A stretch of 62,760 nucleotides of DNA from an uncultured SAR86 cluster bacterium (GTDB taxonomy: Bacteria > Pseudomonadota > Gammaproteobacteria > Magnimaribacterales > TMED112), in assembly GCA_902619265.1 (NCBI GenBank), contig CACNDL010000005.1, positions 1 to 62,760 on the forward strand, read 5' to 3'. Position 1 is the stretch's first letter. Every line of letters starts with the position of its first letter. Shown one piece after another: positions 26,750 to 36,252 of the stretch. The translations under genes were made by a program, and so were the position numbers. The notes under the pieces are model-generated. The model had not been told where the DNA came from, ran no database searches, and worked only from the letters and a program-made list of their open reading frames with translations.

Positions 26750-27635
26750 ACATATACCAATACTCCTAAAGGAGTCTGTGAATAGTTTAATTTCAGATAC
26801 AAACGGATTGTATCTTGACTGTACTTTTGGAAGAGGAGGACACTCAAAAAAAATTTTAGAGGAGCTATCCCCTGAAGGACGACTTATTTCATTTGATCTA
26901 GATGATGCAGCCCTAGAAGCAGCAAAAAGTATTAATCACAAAAATTTTAGATTCATTAAGACAAATTTCTCAATGATTGATGATTATGTTGAAGATAGTT
27001 CTTTATCAGGAATTTTAATTGATTGTGGAGTGTCATCTCCACAACTCGATGAATCTGAGAGAGGATTCAGTTTTCAAACAAAAGGACCCTTAGATATGAG
27101 ATTCAATCAAAAACAGAAACTTACATGCAAAGATATAATTGAAAATTTCAGTGAAAAAGAGATTTCTACAATTCTTTGGAAATTTGGTGAGGAAAAGGAA
27201 TCTAGAAAAATAGCAAAACTAATTGTTAAACAGAGAGAAAAAAATACAATCGAAAATACTCTAGATCTTGCAAAAATAATCAAAGCAGCTAAGGCAATTA
27301 AAACAAAAAAACACCCGGCAACAAAGTCATTTCAAGCATTAAGAATGGCTGTAAATTCTGAAATTGAAAATCTCTCAGTTTGCCTTGAAAAAATCAAAGA
27401 CAAACTAATTAAATCAGGTAAATTAGTGATAATTACATTTCATTCTCTTGAGGATAGGATTGCAAAACGAACATTTAAGCCAAAAATCAATTTTCATGAA
27501 AAAGATATCCCTTTGAAAAATAAAGATGTACCTCATGAATTCAAAATAAGTAAAATAATTTATCCTTCTCCTGAAGAAATTTCCCTGAACCCAAGAGCTA
27601 GAAGCGCTAAAATGAGAATTATTGAAAAATTATGA
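26745..27635 (+). CDS. rsmH: 16S rRNA (cytosine-1402-N4)-methyltransferase, probable ATT start
   Basis: Motifs LYLDCTFGRGGHSKKIL, LIDCGVSSPQLDESERGFSF, PLDMRF and ITFHSLEDRIAK identify RsmH (MraW). The first conventional start, GTG at 26778, would remove the family's N-terminal HxxxLLxEsV element. That element is encoded in frame just upstream (KHIPILLKESVNSL). The frame is closed by a stop at 26739, leaving ATT at 26745 as the best start, 8 bases after GGAG (26733-26736) and overlapping the ftsZ stop by one base. This gives 296 residues. AAGGAG also precedes the GTG, but with only 3 bases of spacing. Second gene of this dcw cluster. Confidence 0.9.
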   Translation: MKHIPILLKESVNSLISDTNGLYLDCTFGRGGHSKKILEELSPEGRLISFDLDDAALEAAKSINHKNFRFIKTNFSMIDDYVEDSSLSGILIDCGVSSPQLDESERGFSFQTKGPLDMRFNQKQKLTCKDIIENFSEKEISTILWKFGEEKESRKIAKLIVKQREKNTIENTLDLAKIIKAAKAIKTKKHPATKSFQALRMAVNSEIENLSVCLEKIKDKLIKSGKLVIITFHSLEDRIAKRTFKPKINFHEKDIPLKNKDVPHEFKISKIIYPSPEEISLNPRARSAKMRIIEKL

Positions 27636-27883
27636 AAATTTTAGATTACTTTCTATCAATATTTTTTTTAGCCTTTTTAGGTCTTTCTTTCTTAAAAGTT
27701 TTTCTTGTTTTTGAATATAAAAGAAACTTTATGCATCTTGATAATGTGCAACAGAAAATCTTTAAATTACAAAATCAAAATTCAAAGTTAAATGTTGAAA
27801 TAGCTCTCTTAAAATCGTCTCCATATATTTATGATAAAGCCATAGCTCTTGGAATGACCGATCCTGATATTGATAATGAGTAA
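27632..27883 (+). CDS. ftsL: Cell division protein FtsL
   Basis: 83 residues: one membrane segment (about 6-27) and a periplasmic coiled coil (HLDNVQQKIFKLQNQNSKLNVEIALL) ending in an ALGM motif. FtsL forms the FtsQLB complex that activates FtsWI; FtsB is encoded at 47340. The call rests on architecture and its place between rsmH and ftsI. ATGA overlap with rsmH, 8-base overlap with ftsI. Confidence 0.85.
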   Translation: MKILDYFLSIFFLAFLGLSFLKVFLVFEYKRNFMHLDNVQQKIFKLQNQNSKLNVEIALLKSSPYIYDKAIALGMTDPDIDNE

Positions 27884-29459
27884 GTTAAGATTTCTTTTTT
27901 TTATTTTTTTGATTCTTTTATCGATACCTGGATTTAGATACTACCAACTCAACCAAGAGCGAGATTTATTTCTTGAAGCAGCAGAAATTAGAAATACTGC
28001 CTCTGAAATTAATCTTCAACCCAGAAAAAAAATATTAGATAGAAATGGAATAGAGCTAGCAACTGATATTTTGCGACCAACTTTATTATTTAAAAATGAG
28101 CGAGATAAAAATATTGCAAAAGATATTTTATTGAAACAATCTCAAGAAATTTTTCTAAATACTAAAAGAAGAATTTATCTGGAAAATAATATTTCAAAAT
28201 CAATACTATCTAATATTCAAAAAGCATGCAGTTGTGTGCCAATTAGAGAAGATACATTTAAAAGATATTATCCATTTGGCAGTATTTTTGGTCCTGTTAT
28301 AGGTTTCTCTGGGACTGATGGAGGTCTTGAGGGTGTAGAAAAAGTAATGAATGCAGATCTAGTTATTGATGAAAAAAAATCTACATTTAGTCAAAGTGGA
28401 AGAGGAGAGAAACTGTACGGTCAATTAGAGGATTTTATAAACCTGGGAAATAATGAGAGCTTGTCCCTTACATTAGATACAAATTTACAATTTAAACTTT
28501 TTAACGAGCTGAAAGAAGCAATTTCAACTTCAAAAGCTAAAGGGGGTTCTGCATTAATAATGAATGCTAAGTCAGGTGAAATACTGGCAATGGTAAGTTA
28601 TCCAACATTCAACCCAAATAATCCTGATAGGGTCATTGAAAGAAATAAATTAGTTGATGATTTTTTTGAGCCTGGTTCATTAATAAAACCTATAACTGTT
28701 GCTGGAGCAATTAAGCTTGGGCATATTCAAAAAGATAGTGTTATTAATACAAATCCTGGTTTTATTACACTTTCTGGTTTTAAAAGAAGTGAGGCAGGAG
28801 GTAAAAATTTTGGCAGAATTAATCCCTCAGAAACTATTTCAAAATCATCTCAAGTTGGAATAGCAAAGATTGCCATCAAATTTTCATCAGCTGAAATGCG
28901 AGAAAATCTTGGTCAATTTGGTTTCGGAAAAGAACTAAAAATGCAATGGATAAATAACTCTACTGGAAAAATTATTGATAATGCTAAACTCTATGATATT
29001 GACAAAGCATCTTTAGGTTACGGATATAGTTTAACCTCTAACTCACTTCAAATAGCTAGGGCTTACAGTGTTTTCGCTAATGAAGGGGTAATGATAGAAC
29101 CTAGGCTTTTATCAGATATTAAATCAGAAAGAGTGCGGGTTCTTAGTAAATCTACTGCTTCATTTATTTTGGATTCATTAAGAATGACAGTCGTAGATGG
29201 CACAGCATCAAATCTCAAAAATGAGAAAATAGAAATAGCAGGCAAAACAGGAACATCTGAGAAGTATATTGAAGGTGTTGGATACGCTTCTGAAAAATAC
29301 ATTTCAAGTTTTGCATCTATTTTTCCTTATAACAATCCAAAATTTATTATGATCGTCTCAATTGATGAACCTGATCCAAATAAATATTTTGGAGGAGATG
29401 TGTCAGCACCTGTTGTAGGTAAACTGTCTAAATTTATGATGAGGTTAAAATACTTATGA
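27876..29459 (+). CDS. ftsI: Septal peptidoglycan transpeptidase FtsI (PBP3)
   Basis: 527 residues from ATG 27876 (a TTG two codons upstream is possible). Membrane anchor, PBP dimerisation domain (RKKILDRNGIELATD) and transpeptidase domain. SxxK is EPGSLIKP with nucleophile S268 and K271; KTG is AGKTGTSEKY with K457. The SxN motif reads S324-S325-Q326 (KSSQVGIAK), whereas the family has SSN, so the invariant Asn is replaced by Gln. Everything else looks functional. It cross-links septal wall with FtsW. Confidence 0.96.
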   Translation: MSKLRFLFFIFLILLSIPGFRYYQLNQERDLFLEAAEIRNTASEINLQPRKKILDRNGIELATDILRPTLLFKNERDKNIAKDILLKQSQEIFLNTKRRIYLENNISKSILSNIQKACSCVPIREDTFKRYYPFGSIFGPVIGFSGTDGGLEGVEKVMNADLVIDEKKSTFSQSGRGEKLYGQLEDFINLGNNESLSLTLDTNLQFKLFNELKEAISTSKAKGGSALIMNAKSGEILAMVSYPTFNPNNPDRVIERNKLVDDFFEPGSLIKPITVAGAIKLGHIQKDSVINTNPGFITLSGFKRSEAGGKNFGRINPSETISKSSQVGIAKIAIKFSSAEMRENLGQFGFGKELKMQWINNSTGKIIDNAKLYDIDKASLGYGYSLTSNSLQIARAYSVFANEGVMIEPRLLSDIKSERVRVLSKSTASFILDSLRMTVVDGTASNLKNEKIEIAGKTGTSEKYIEGVGYASEKYISSFASIFPYNNPKFIMIVSIDEPDPNKYFGGDVSAPVVGKLSKFMMRLKYL

Positions 29460-30850
29460 AGAATCCTTTTTTAAGCCTCAGTTCTAATGAAAATCTTGTT
29501 ACAAATTCAAAATATTTAAAAAAAAATGATATTTTTTTATCTCTCCGGGGTGGAGCAAAATATTTGACTACTGATCAAGCAAATCTTGCAAAACATATCT
29601 TCCTAGACAGCAGTGAGAATCTAGATCTACCAAAAGTTTCAAAAATAAAAGATCTCAATAGTTCATATTTAAAATGGATAGATGAGTACTTTGCGATTGA
29701 TCATTCATACTTTAATAATCTCTTCATTACAGGCACGAATGGAAAAACAACAACACTCAGTTTCTTGAGCCAAATTTTGGAAAATAATGATATTAAACAT
29801 GCTACATCTGGCACATTAGGAACTTTCATAAACAAGCAAAAGATTTTTAATAACGAGCTCACTACCGAAGAGCCTGTTTTTATAAGAAATCTTATGTCAA
29901 AGTGTTTTCGATCAAACATTAAAAATATCATTTTTGAAGCTTCATCTATTGGAGTTGATAAAAATAGATTGCAGGGCTTAAAGGTTAATCATGCGATATT
30001 TACAAATATTTCAAGAGATCATCTTGATTATCATGGCTCATTGAAAAATTATATTAATGCTAAGTTTAAGTTAGTTAGCAATGCAGAAGTTAAGACTTTA
30101 GCTGTAAATTTTGATGATGAAATAATATCTAACCAACTTAAAAAGTTAAGCTCAAGTAAAACATTTAAGATTTCATCTAGAAATAATAAATCAGATATTT
30201 TTTTTAAAGTTCTTAAGTACTTTGAAGATGGAAATATTGAATTTTTAGTGGAAACACCATGGGGAAAATTTCAAGCTGCTTCCAAAATTGAATCTGAATT
30301 TAATTTATATAATTTATTTTTAATTTTGCCTTATTATCAGTTTATTAATGGTGACTGCGAAGAATTTTTTGCTGAAGTTGAAAATCTATCATTGCCATTG
30401 GGTAGATTAAATAAAATTGAAAAAGGGAATATATATATTGATTATGCTCATACACCAAAGGCATTAGAATCTGTATGTAAATGTCTATTTAAAAAGAAAA
30501 AAAATAAATTAATAATTGTTTTTGGAGCTGGTGGTGAAAGAGACAAAGGCAAAAGGGCCTTAATGGGTGAAGTCGCAGATAAATATTGTGAAAAAATTTA
30601 TATAACTTCTGATAATCCAAGAAATGAGGACCCTCAACAAATAGCGAATATGATTGTGGATGGAATAAAAGGATCGGATAAGATCTCTATGGAGCTTGAT
30701 AGAGCACGCGCAATTAAAAATGCTATAAATGAGCTTAGCGAAGGAGACATACTTCTAATTGCTGGAAAAGGCCATGAAAAAAAACAAATTATTGGCGATA
30801 AATGCTCAGATTTTTCTGATTATGAGGAAGTAAAGAAGTGTATATTTTGA
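29456..30850 (+). CDS. murE: UDP-MurNAc-tripeptide synthetase MurE (meso-diaminopimelate-adding)
   Basis: 464 residues: ATP loop TGTNGKTTT, FEASSIG, NISRDHLDYHG, YIDYAHTPKAL and SDNPRNEDP. The DNPR motif marks enzymes specific for meso-diaminopimelate, so this bacterium has Gram-negative type peptidoglycan. ATGA overlap with ftsI; overlaps murF by 13 bases or fewer, depending on the murF start. Confidence 0.97.
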   Translation: MKNPFLSLSSNENLVTNSKYLKKNDIFLSLRGGAKYLTTDQANLAKHIFLDSSENLDLPKVSKIKDLNSSYLKWIDEYFAIDHSYFNNLFITGTNGKTTTLSFLSQILENNDIKHATSGTLGTFINKQKIFNNELTTEEPVFIRNLMSKCFRSNIKNIIFEASSIGVDKNRLQGLKVNHAIFTNISRDHLDYHGSLKNYINAKFKLVSNAEVKTLAVNFDDEIISNQLKKLSSSKTFKISSRNNKSDIFFKVLKYFEDGNIEFLVETPWGKFQAASKIESEFNLYNLFLILPYYQFINGDCEEFFAEVENLSLPLGRLNKIEKGNIYIDYAHTPKALESVCKCLFKKKKNKLIIVFGAGGERDKGKRALMGEVADKYCEKIYITSDNPRNEDPQQIANMIVDGIKGSDKISMELDRARAIKNAINELSEGDILLIAGKGHEKKQIIGDKCSDFSDYEEVKKCIF

Positions 30851-31995
30851 GTGAAAATAAATCTTTAAAAAAATTATCACAAATTCTTGGGTTTGAGAAT
30901 GTTCAAACTGATGCAAACATTGAAAGAATTATTTTCGATTCAAAAATAGCAAGAGAAGGTGACCTGTTTATTCCATTAAAAGGAAATAATTATGATGCTG
31001 AAGTATTTGTTGAAGAAGTATTGCAAAAAGGCGCAGCTGTAATAACTAAACAAAAAATTTTTGGTACTACGATTATAGTTGATGATGTTTATAACTCTCT
31101 ACTGGATTTATGCGCTAACAAACTATTTGAAAGTAAAGCTAAAGTGATTTTTATCACTGGTAGCTATGGTAAAACAACTCTCAAAGATATGTTAAAAAGT
31201 TTGTTAGGAGATAAATGTCATGCAAGCAAAGATAATGAAAATAACGAATTTGGTATACCTTTCACTATACTTAGCATGCCAAAAAATACTGATTATCTTG
31301 TGGTTGAATGTGGCGCAAGAAATGTTGGAGATTTTGATTTAATTTCTAAAAAACTTTCTTGTGATGTATTCATCCTAACAGCTATCGCTGCAAACCACTT
31401 AAGCACATTTAAAAATATAGAAAATATATCTAAAACAAAATTAAAACTAAAAGAATGCCTGAAGAACAAAGATAATTTTGTAGATGGAAGAGAGTTTGAA
31501 AATAAAAATATCTTGGAGAAGAACAAAGAAATTATTCGAAGAATATTAAATCTATTATCGATTGATAAAGATCCAAAAAATTTTACTTTCACACCTTCTG
31601 CTGGAAGAGGAAATATAATCAAATTTCATGGCAGTGAAATTATAGATCAAACATATAATGCTCATCCGGATACTGTCATAGCCACTGCAATGGAAGAAGA
31701 CTCAAGTAATACTGTTTTAGTTTTGGGCGATATGGCGGAATTAGGTGAAGATGAAAATAAAAAACATGAAAAATTATTAAGCCAGCTTGCTGATTTCCAG
31801 ATATTTGTAACAGGAAAAATTTTTAAAGAGGTTATCAAAAAAATACCAGGCAAAAATATTAATTTTTTTGAAAATAAAGAAGATTTCCCAAAAAATTATT
31901 TAATAAAACAGCTTAAGGCAGGCAAAAAAGTCTATTTTAAAGGTTCTAGGTCTAGTAAAATGGAATCCTATCTTGAGTTGTTGATAAATGATTGA
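30838..31995 (+). CDS. murF: UDP-MurNAc-tripeptide:D-Ala-D-Ala ligase MurF
   Basis: Up to 385 residues; starts available are GTG at 30838 or TTG at 30847 (TTGA overlap with murE), no ATG being near. ATP loop TGSYGKTTLKDML, ENNEFGIP, YNAHPDTVIA and VLGDMAELGE are MurF motifs; Y replaces the usual N in GSNGKT. Shorter than E. coli MurF (452), chiefly in the middle. It adds D-Ala-D-Ala to the precursor. Confidence 0.95.
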   Translation: MYILSENKSLKKLSQILGFENVQTDANIERIIFDSKIAREGDLFIPLKGNNYDAEVFVEEVLQKGAAVITKQKIFGTTIIVDDVYNSLLDLCANKLFESKAKVIFITGSYGKTTLKDMLKSLLGDKCHASKDNENNEFGIPFTILSMPKNTDYLVVECGARNVGDFDLISKKLSCDVFILTAIAANHLSTFKNIENISKTKLKLKECLKNKDNFVDGREFENKNILEKNKEIIRRILNLLSIDKDPKNFTFTPSAGRGNIIKFHGSEIIDQTYNAHPDTVIATAMEEDSSNTVLVLGDMAELGEDENKKHEKLLSQLADFQIFVTGKIFKEVIKKIPGKNINFFENKEDFPKNYLIKQLKAGKKVYFKGSRSSKMESYLELLIND

Positions 31996-33070
31996 ATTTC
32001 TTCTTAATTTATTTTTGGAAAAAAGCGCATTTCTAAACCTTTTTTCGTATTTAAGCACCAGAACATTCTTGTCTACATTATCAGGTCTGTTGATTGTTCT
32101 TTTATTCGGAGAATTTTTTATTCAAAAAATAAGATCATTTCAATTTCAACAAGCCATTGGCGATAGAGGGCCAGATTCACATAAAGTAAAGGATGGAACT
32201 CCAACAATGGGAGGTCTTTTAATTATCGGAAGTGTGATATTTTCAAGTATTCTTTGGGGGGATTTTTCAAATAGGTTTCTAGCAGTTTCTCTATTATGTT
32301 TATTCCTCTTTGCATTATTAGGTTTTGCAGATGACTTCAAGAAAGTAAAAGAAAAAAATTCAAAAGGTATTTCTTCATGGACTAAGATCTCTTTCCAGTT
32401 ATTATTTTCTTTAATTATTTCCGCAGTTCTTTATTTCTATGTTTTTGAATCAAATGAGCTTAATTACATTGTCCCTTTCTTTAAGGATGTCTCAATTTCT
32501 ATAGGAATATTATTTATACCTGTATCAATATTTATAATTGTTGGAAGTTCAAATGCAGTAAATTTAACTGATGGTCTTGATGGTTTAGCAATTCTTCCAG
32601 TAATTCTCATTACTTCAGCACTTGGCTTAATTGCTTGGTCAGCTGGTAATACAATTGTCTCAGATTATCTATATATACCTTACATCCAGGGTACAGGAGA
32701 ATTATTAGTAATTTGCGGAGCTTTAATTGGAGCTGGAATTGGTTTTTTGTGGTTCAATGCTTATCCTGCACAGATTTTCATGGGTGATGTTGGCTCACTT
32801 TCAATGGGAGCATTTATCGCACTTGTAGCAATAATTGTAAGACATGAAATAGTCTTTGCCGTAATGTCGATGGTTTTTATAATGGAAGCCTTGAGCGTAA
32901 TTCTGCAAGTTTCTTCTTTTAAAATTAGAAAAAAAAGAATTTTTAAAATGGCTCCTATTCATCATCATTTTGAATTATTAGGTTGGAAAGAACCGAAAAT
33001 AATTGTGAGATTTTGGATCTTAACTTTTATATTTGTTTTGGTCGGTCTTTCGCTATTAAAAATCAGATGA
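31988..33070 (+). CDS. mraY: Phospho-MurNAc-pentapeptide translocase MraY
   Basis: 360 residues, ten membrane segments. GTPTMGGLLII, LLGFADDFKK, SSNAVNLTDGLDGLA, NAYPAQIFMGDVGSLSMG and IHHHFELLGWKE are diagnostic, including the catalytic Asp motifs. It makes lipid I on undecaprenyl phosphate. Overlaps murF by 8 bases and murD by 4. Confidence 0.98.
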   Translation: MIEFLLNLFLEKSAFLNLFSYLSTRTFLSTLSGLLIVLLFGEFFIQKIRSFQFQQAIGDRGPDSHKVKDGTPTMGGLLIIGSVIFSSILWGDFSNRFLAVSLLCLFLFALLGFADDFKKVKEKNSKGISSWTKISFQLLFSLIISAVLYFYVFESNELNYIVPFFKDVSISIGILFIPVSIFIIVGSSNAVNLTDGLDGLAILPVILITSALGLIAWSAGNTIVSDYLYIPYIQGTGELLVICGALIGAGIGFLWFNAYPAQIFMGDVGSLSMGAFIALVAIIVRHEIVFAVMSMVFIMEALSVILQVSSFKIRKKRIFKMAPIHHHFELLGWKEPKIIVRFWILTFIFVLVGLSLLKIR

Positions 33071-34140
33071 TGAAATCACTAATTATTGGCTATGGAGTAA
33101 CTGGTAAGTCTTTCGAAAAATTTCTTACTGCAAATTCTATTGCTTTTGATATTTTTGATGAAGATATAACAAAATTAGAAAATAAAAAAAATATATTAAA
33201 TTATTTAAATAATGAAAGTATTTCTGATTACGAAAATTTATATATCTCTCCTGGAATACAACTAAAAAAATATTTTTCTGTATCAAATCTTGGGAAGTTA
33301 AATTATATTTCTGATTTAGACCTTTTTTTTCAAAATAATAAATCTTTAAAAATTGGAGTTACTGGAACAAATGGTAAAAGTACATTGGTTAATTACCTTA
33401 ATCAAACTTTAAATACTGTGAGCTCTTCAGTTGCTCTTGGAAATATTGGCAATCCACTTCTAGATAATATTAATCACACAAAAAAATATACAGTTATTGA
33501 AGCATCAAGCTTTCAGCTAGAGAAAATGAAAAAAAATCATTTCGATTTTTCAATTATTACAAATATTCAAAATGACCATATCGATTATCACGGAAATTAC
33601 GAGAATTATAAAAATGCAAAATTAAAAATATGTTCTGAAAAAGGAAAAACAATTTTTTGCACAACAGATGATTACCAAGCAATTGCAAAAGGTTTTGTAT
33701 TAGGCATTGAGCCGACATTGAACGTTGAGAAGCTTAATTTATCGAATCTGCCATTTAGGCTCCAAAAGATTTCATCGGGAATAATTAATGATTCTAAATC
33801 TACGAATTCAGCTTCACTTCTTTACGCTATTAATAAATTAAACTTTAGGGGAGACTTAATTATTTGCGGTAATCCTAACAAGGAAAATTACAAAGAATTA
33901 CATATAAAAGGTCCTAGAAGAGTTTTCATTTATGGAAAGCATCGAAATGAATTACTCAACATTTTAAAGCATGAAAATATCTCAACATTCGTAAACCTAG
34001 ATGAAATTTTTAATATTCTTAAAAACGATAAAAACAAAGACATTTTATTTAGTCCTGGTAATCCAAGTGGCAACGATTATTCAAACTTTATCGAAAGAGG
34101 ACAACATTTTAATAATTTAAAAGAAAAGTATTTTGATTAA
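33067..34140 (+). CDS. murD: UDP-MurNAc-L-Ala:D-Glu ligase MurD (short form)
   Basis: 357 residues from the ATG of the ATGA overlap (33067; a second ATG follows at once at 33070). The longer open frame upstream lies inside mraY and is not used. GYGVTGKSFEKFL, ATP loop VTGTNGKSTLVNYL, NIGNPLL, EASSFQLE and NDHIDYHG are clear. E. coli MurD has 438 residues; the C-terminal ligase domain here is reduced. Position mraY-murD-ftsW is canonical. Confidence 0.94.
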   Translation: MMKSLIIGYGVTGKSFEKFLTANSIAFDIFDEDITKLENKKNILNYLNNESISDYENLYISPGIQLKKYFSVSNLGKLNYISDLDLFFQNNKSLKIGVTGTNGKSTLVNYLNQTLNTVSSSVALGNIGNPLLDNINHTKKYTVIEASSFQLEKMKKNHFDFSIITNIQNDHIDYHGNYENYKNAKLKICSEKGKTIFCTTDDYQAIAKGFVLGIEPTLNVEKLNLSNLPFRLQKISSGIINDSKSTNSASLLYAINKLNFRGDLIICGNPNKENYKELHIKGPRRVFIYGKHRNELLNILKHENISTFVNLDEIFNILKNDKNKDILFSPGNPSGNDYSNFIERGQHFNNLKEKYFD

Positions 34141-35254
34141 TAGAAAAGAGAATTTATTCGATTTAACTTTACTAGTTCCATTCTTAATTATTACTGGGAT
34201 AAGTCTTATTTTTATTTATTCATCTTCAAATGTAATTGCAGATGCAGATTTTGGTAATCCATTCTTTTTCTTACAAAGACAAATAATTGCTTTATCAATT
34301 TCACTGGTTGCATGTTCAATTTTTCTTTTTATTCCAATATCTTTTTATAAGGAAAACGGACTTATTTTGCTTGTTTTAAGTTCAATGCTTTTAGGCTTGG
34401 TTTTGATACCAGGTTTGGGTCAAGAGATAAATGGAGCTCGAAGATGGTTAGCTATTGGCCCAATAAATATCCAACCTTCAGAAATTATTAAGGTATTTCT
34501 TCCTTTATATTTATGTAGTTATTGTTTAAGAAGAAAAGACCAGCTTGAAACTAGTTGGAGAGGCTTCATCAAGCCAATAGTTGTTACAACATTAATTGCC
34601 GTACTTCTATTTTTAGAACCCGATTATGGAAATACTGCAATATTATTTTCAATAGCAATATGTATTCTTTTCATTGGAGGTGCAAAGATCTCACAGCTTG
34701 CTATTTTGACTATAATTTTCTTTATATTCCTATCTATTGCAATTTATTTTAATCCTGAAAGACTCGACAGAGTTTTATCTTTCGCAAACCCTTGGGATGA
34801 TATGACTGGCTCAGACTATCAGCTTATAAATGCACTAATTGCATCTGTTCAAGGTGGTATTTCTGGTCTTGGAATTGGTGAAAGTACACAAAAATATTTT
34901 TTTCTTCCTGAAGCCCACACTGATTTTATTTTTTCAATATACTTGGAGGAAACTGGAGCAATTGGCTTTCTTATCTTGTTTGCTTGTTATCTTGTAATTT
35001 TATGGAGGTTATTCAAACTCGCTGAAAATGCAAAAAATCAAAATTACTTTTTTAATAGCTTAATTATTACATCATTCGCATTATTATTTTTTATTCAAAC
35101 TTCACTGAATATTTTCGTAAACCTTGGAGTCATTCCAACAAAAGGCCTGACTCTACCATTCATAAGTTATGGTAGAAGTAGTGTTATCATGAATTTTATT
35201 GCTTTAGCTATCACACTACGAGCAAGCTGGGAGTTCAGAAATAAAATAAAATGA
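34133..35254 (+). CDS. ftsW: Septal peptidoglycan polymerase FtsW (SEDS family)
   Basis: 373 residues with about ten membrane segments. GARRWLAIGPINIQPSEIIKVFLPLYL, EPDYGNTAILF, NPWDDMTGSDYQLINALIA, LPEAHTDFIFS and LGVIPTKGLTLPFISYGRSS are SEDS hallmarks, including the catalytic Asp region. The start is TTG at 34133, overlapping murD by 8 bases. Partner of FtsI. Confidence 0.97.
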   Translation: MINRKENLFDLTLLVPFLIITGISLIFIYSSSNVIADADFGNPFFFLQRQIIALSISLVACSIFLFIPISFYKENGLILLVLSSMLLGLVLIPGLGQEINGARRWLAIGPINIQPSEIIKVFLPLYLCSYCLRRKDQLETSWRGFIKPIVVTTLIAVLLFLEPDYGNTAILFSIAICILFIGGAKISQLAILTIIFFIFLSIAIYFNPERLDRVLSFANPWDDMTGSDYQLINALIASVQGGISGLGIGESTQKYFFLPEAHTDFIFSIYLEETGAIGFLILFACYLVILWRLFKLAENAKNQNYFFNSLIITSFALLFFIQTSLNIFVNLGVIPTKGLTLPFISYGRSSVIMNFIALAITLRASWEFRNKIK

Positions 35255-36252
35255 AAATTGCAATTTTTGCAGCTGGAACAGGAGGCCACATATATCCAGC
35301 ATTATCTATAGCTGAAAAGTTTGGTGAAGAAAATGTAATTTTTATTGCCTCTAACAGGGAGACAGAAAGAAAAATTTATAAAAATTCAGGTTTTAAAGTT
35401 AGGCATTTAAATATTTCAGGTTTCAGGGGGAAAAATCTTCTTGAAAAATTATTATGGCCTTTTAGTGTTACGAGCTGTGTTTTGATTTCAATTTTTCTTT
35501 TGTTGAAATATAAACCCCAGAATGTACTTTTAATGGGTAATTATATTTCTGTGATTGGTTTAATATCATCAATTTTACTGTTTAAAGACATTTACATTCA
35601 TGAGCAGAATTCAATTTTAGGCTCAGCCAATAAATTAAGTTTAATATTTGCAAAAAAACTGTTCACAACATTTCCTTTAAACGAAAAAAAAGAACATAAT
35701 TTTGGTCAACCAATTAGATCTGCGTTTAACACGCTAAGTTATGCTACTCATTCTAAGAAAGAACACATTCTTGTCCTAGGTGGCAGTCAAGGAGCTCTTT
35801 TTTTTAACAATCAAATTAGTGAAATATTAGATAATCTGAATTTAGGTGAAAAAATACTATTTCAGACTGGTGAGCATGATGAAAAAACATCATCAGGAAA
35901 CATTGAATATATTAAGTTCATTGAAAATATGCCAGAAGTTATGGCTAAATCAAAATTTATAATTTGCAGAGCTGGCGCATCAACCGTTGCTGAAGTGCAA
36001 AGTATGGGTCTGCCTGCAGTATTTATACCATTGCCAAACTCAATAGATGACCATCAAATAAAGAATGCTAAATTAGCATGTAATGATGGTGGGGGAATTG
36101 TTTTAAATGAAAAGAATTTCAATGTGGAAGAGTTCTCCCAAAAAATTAGCGAATTTAATCTACAAAATTTTCAAGAATTAAGTAAAAAAATGACTAAAAG
36201 TATACACTTGAAATCGGCAGAAAAAATAGTTCATGAAATTAAGCAACATTAA
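35251..36252 (+). CDS. murG: Undecaprenyldiphospho-MurNAc-pentapeptide GlcNAc transferase
   Basis: 333 residues, GT-B fold. Lipid-binding GTGGHIYPALSIAEKF, HEQNSILGSANK, VLGGSQGA and CRAGASTVAE are the donor and acceptor signatures. It converts lipid I to lipid II at the inner face of the membrane. Slightly shorter than the usual 355. ATGA overlap with ftsW, 20-base overlap with murC. Confidence 0.97.
   Translation: MKIAIFAAGTGGHIYPALSIAEKFGEENVIFIASNRETERKIYKNSGFKVRHLNISGFRGKNLLEKLLWPFSVTSCVLISIFLLLKYKPQNVLLMGNYISVIGLISSILLFKDIYIHEQNSILGSANKLSLIFAKKLFTTFPLNEKKEHNFGQPIRSAFNTLSYATHSKKEHILVLGGSQGALFFNNQISEILDNLNLGEKILFQTGEHDEKTSSGNIEYIKFIENMPEVMAKSKFIICRAGASTVAEVQSMGLPAVFIPLPNSIDDHQIKNAKLACNDGGGIVLNEKNFNVEEFSQKISEFNLQNFQELSKKMTKSIHLKSAEKIVHEIKQH

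Noticed and set aside
30838..30870. Frameshift at the murE-murF junction because no ATG is found
   Set aside because: GTG and TTG starts are available and both proteins are intact, so non-ATG initiation explains it.
32983..33066. Longer murD start inside mraY
   Set aside because: The extra residues are the out-of-frame shadow of the mraY end; the GYGVTGKS nucleotide-binding start of MurD follows directly after the ATGA at 33067.
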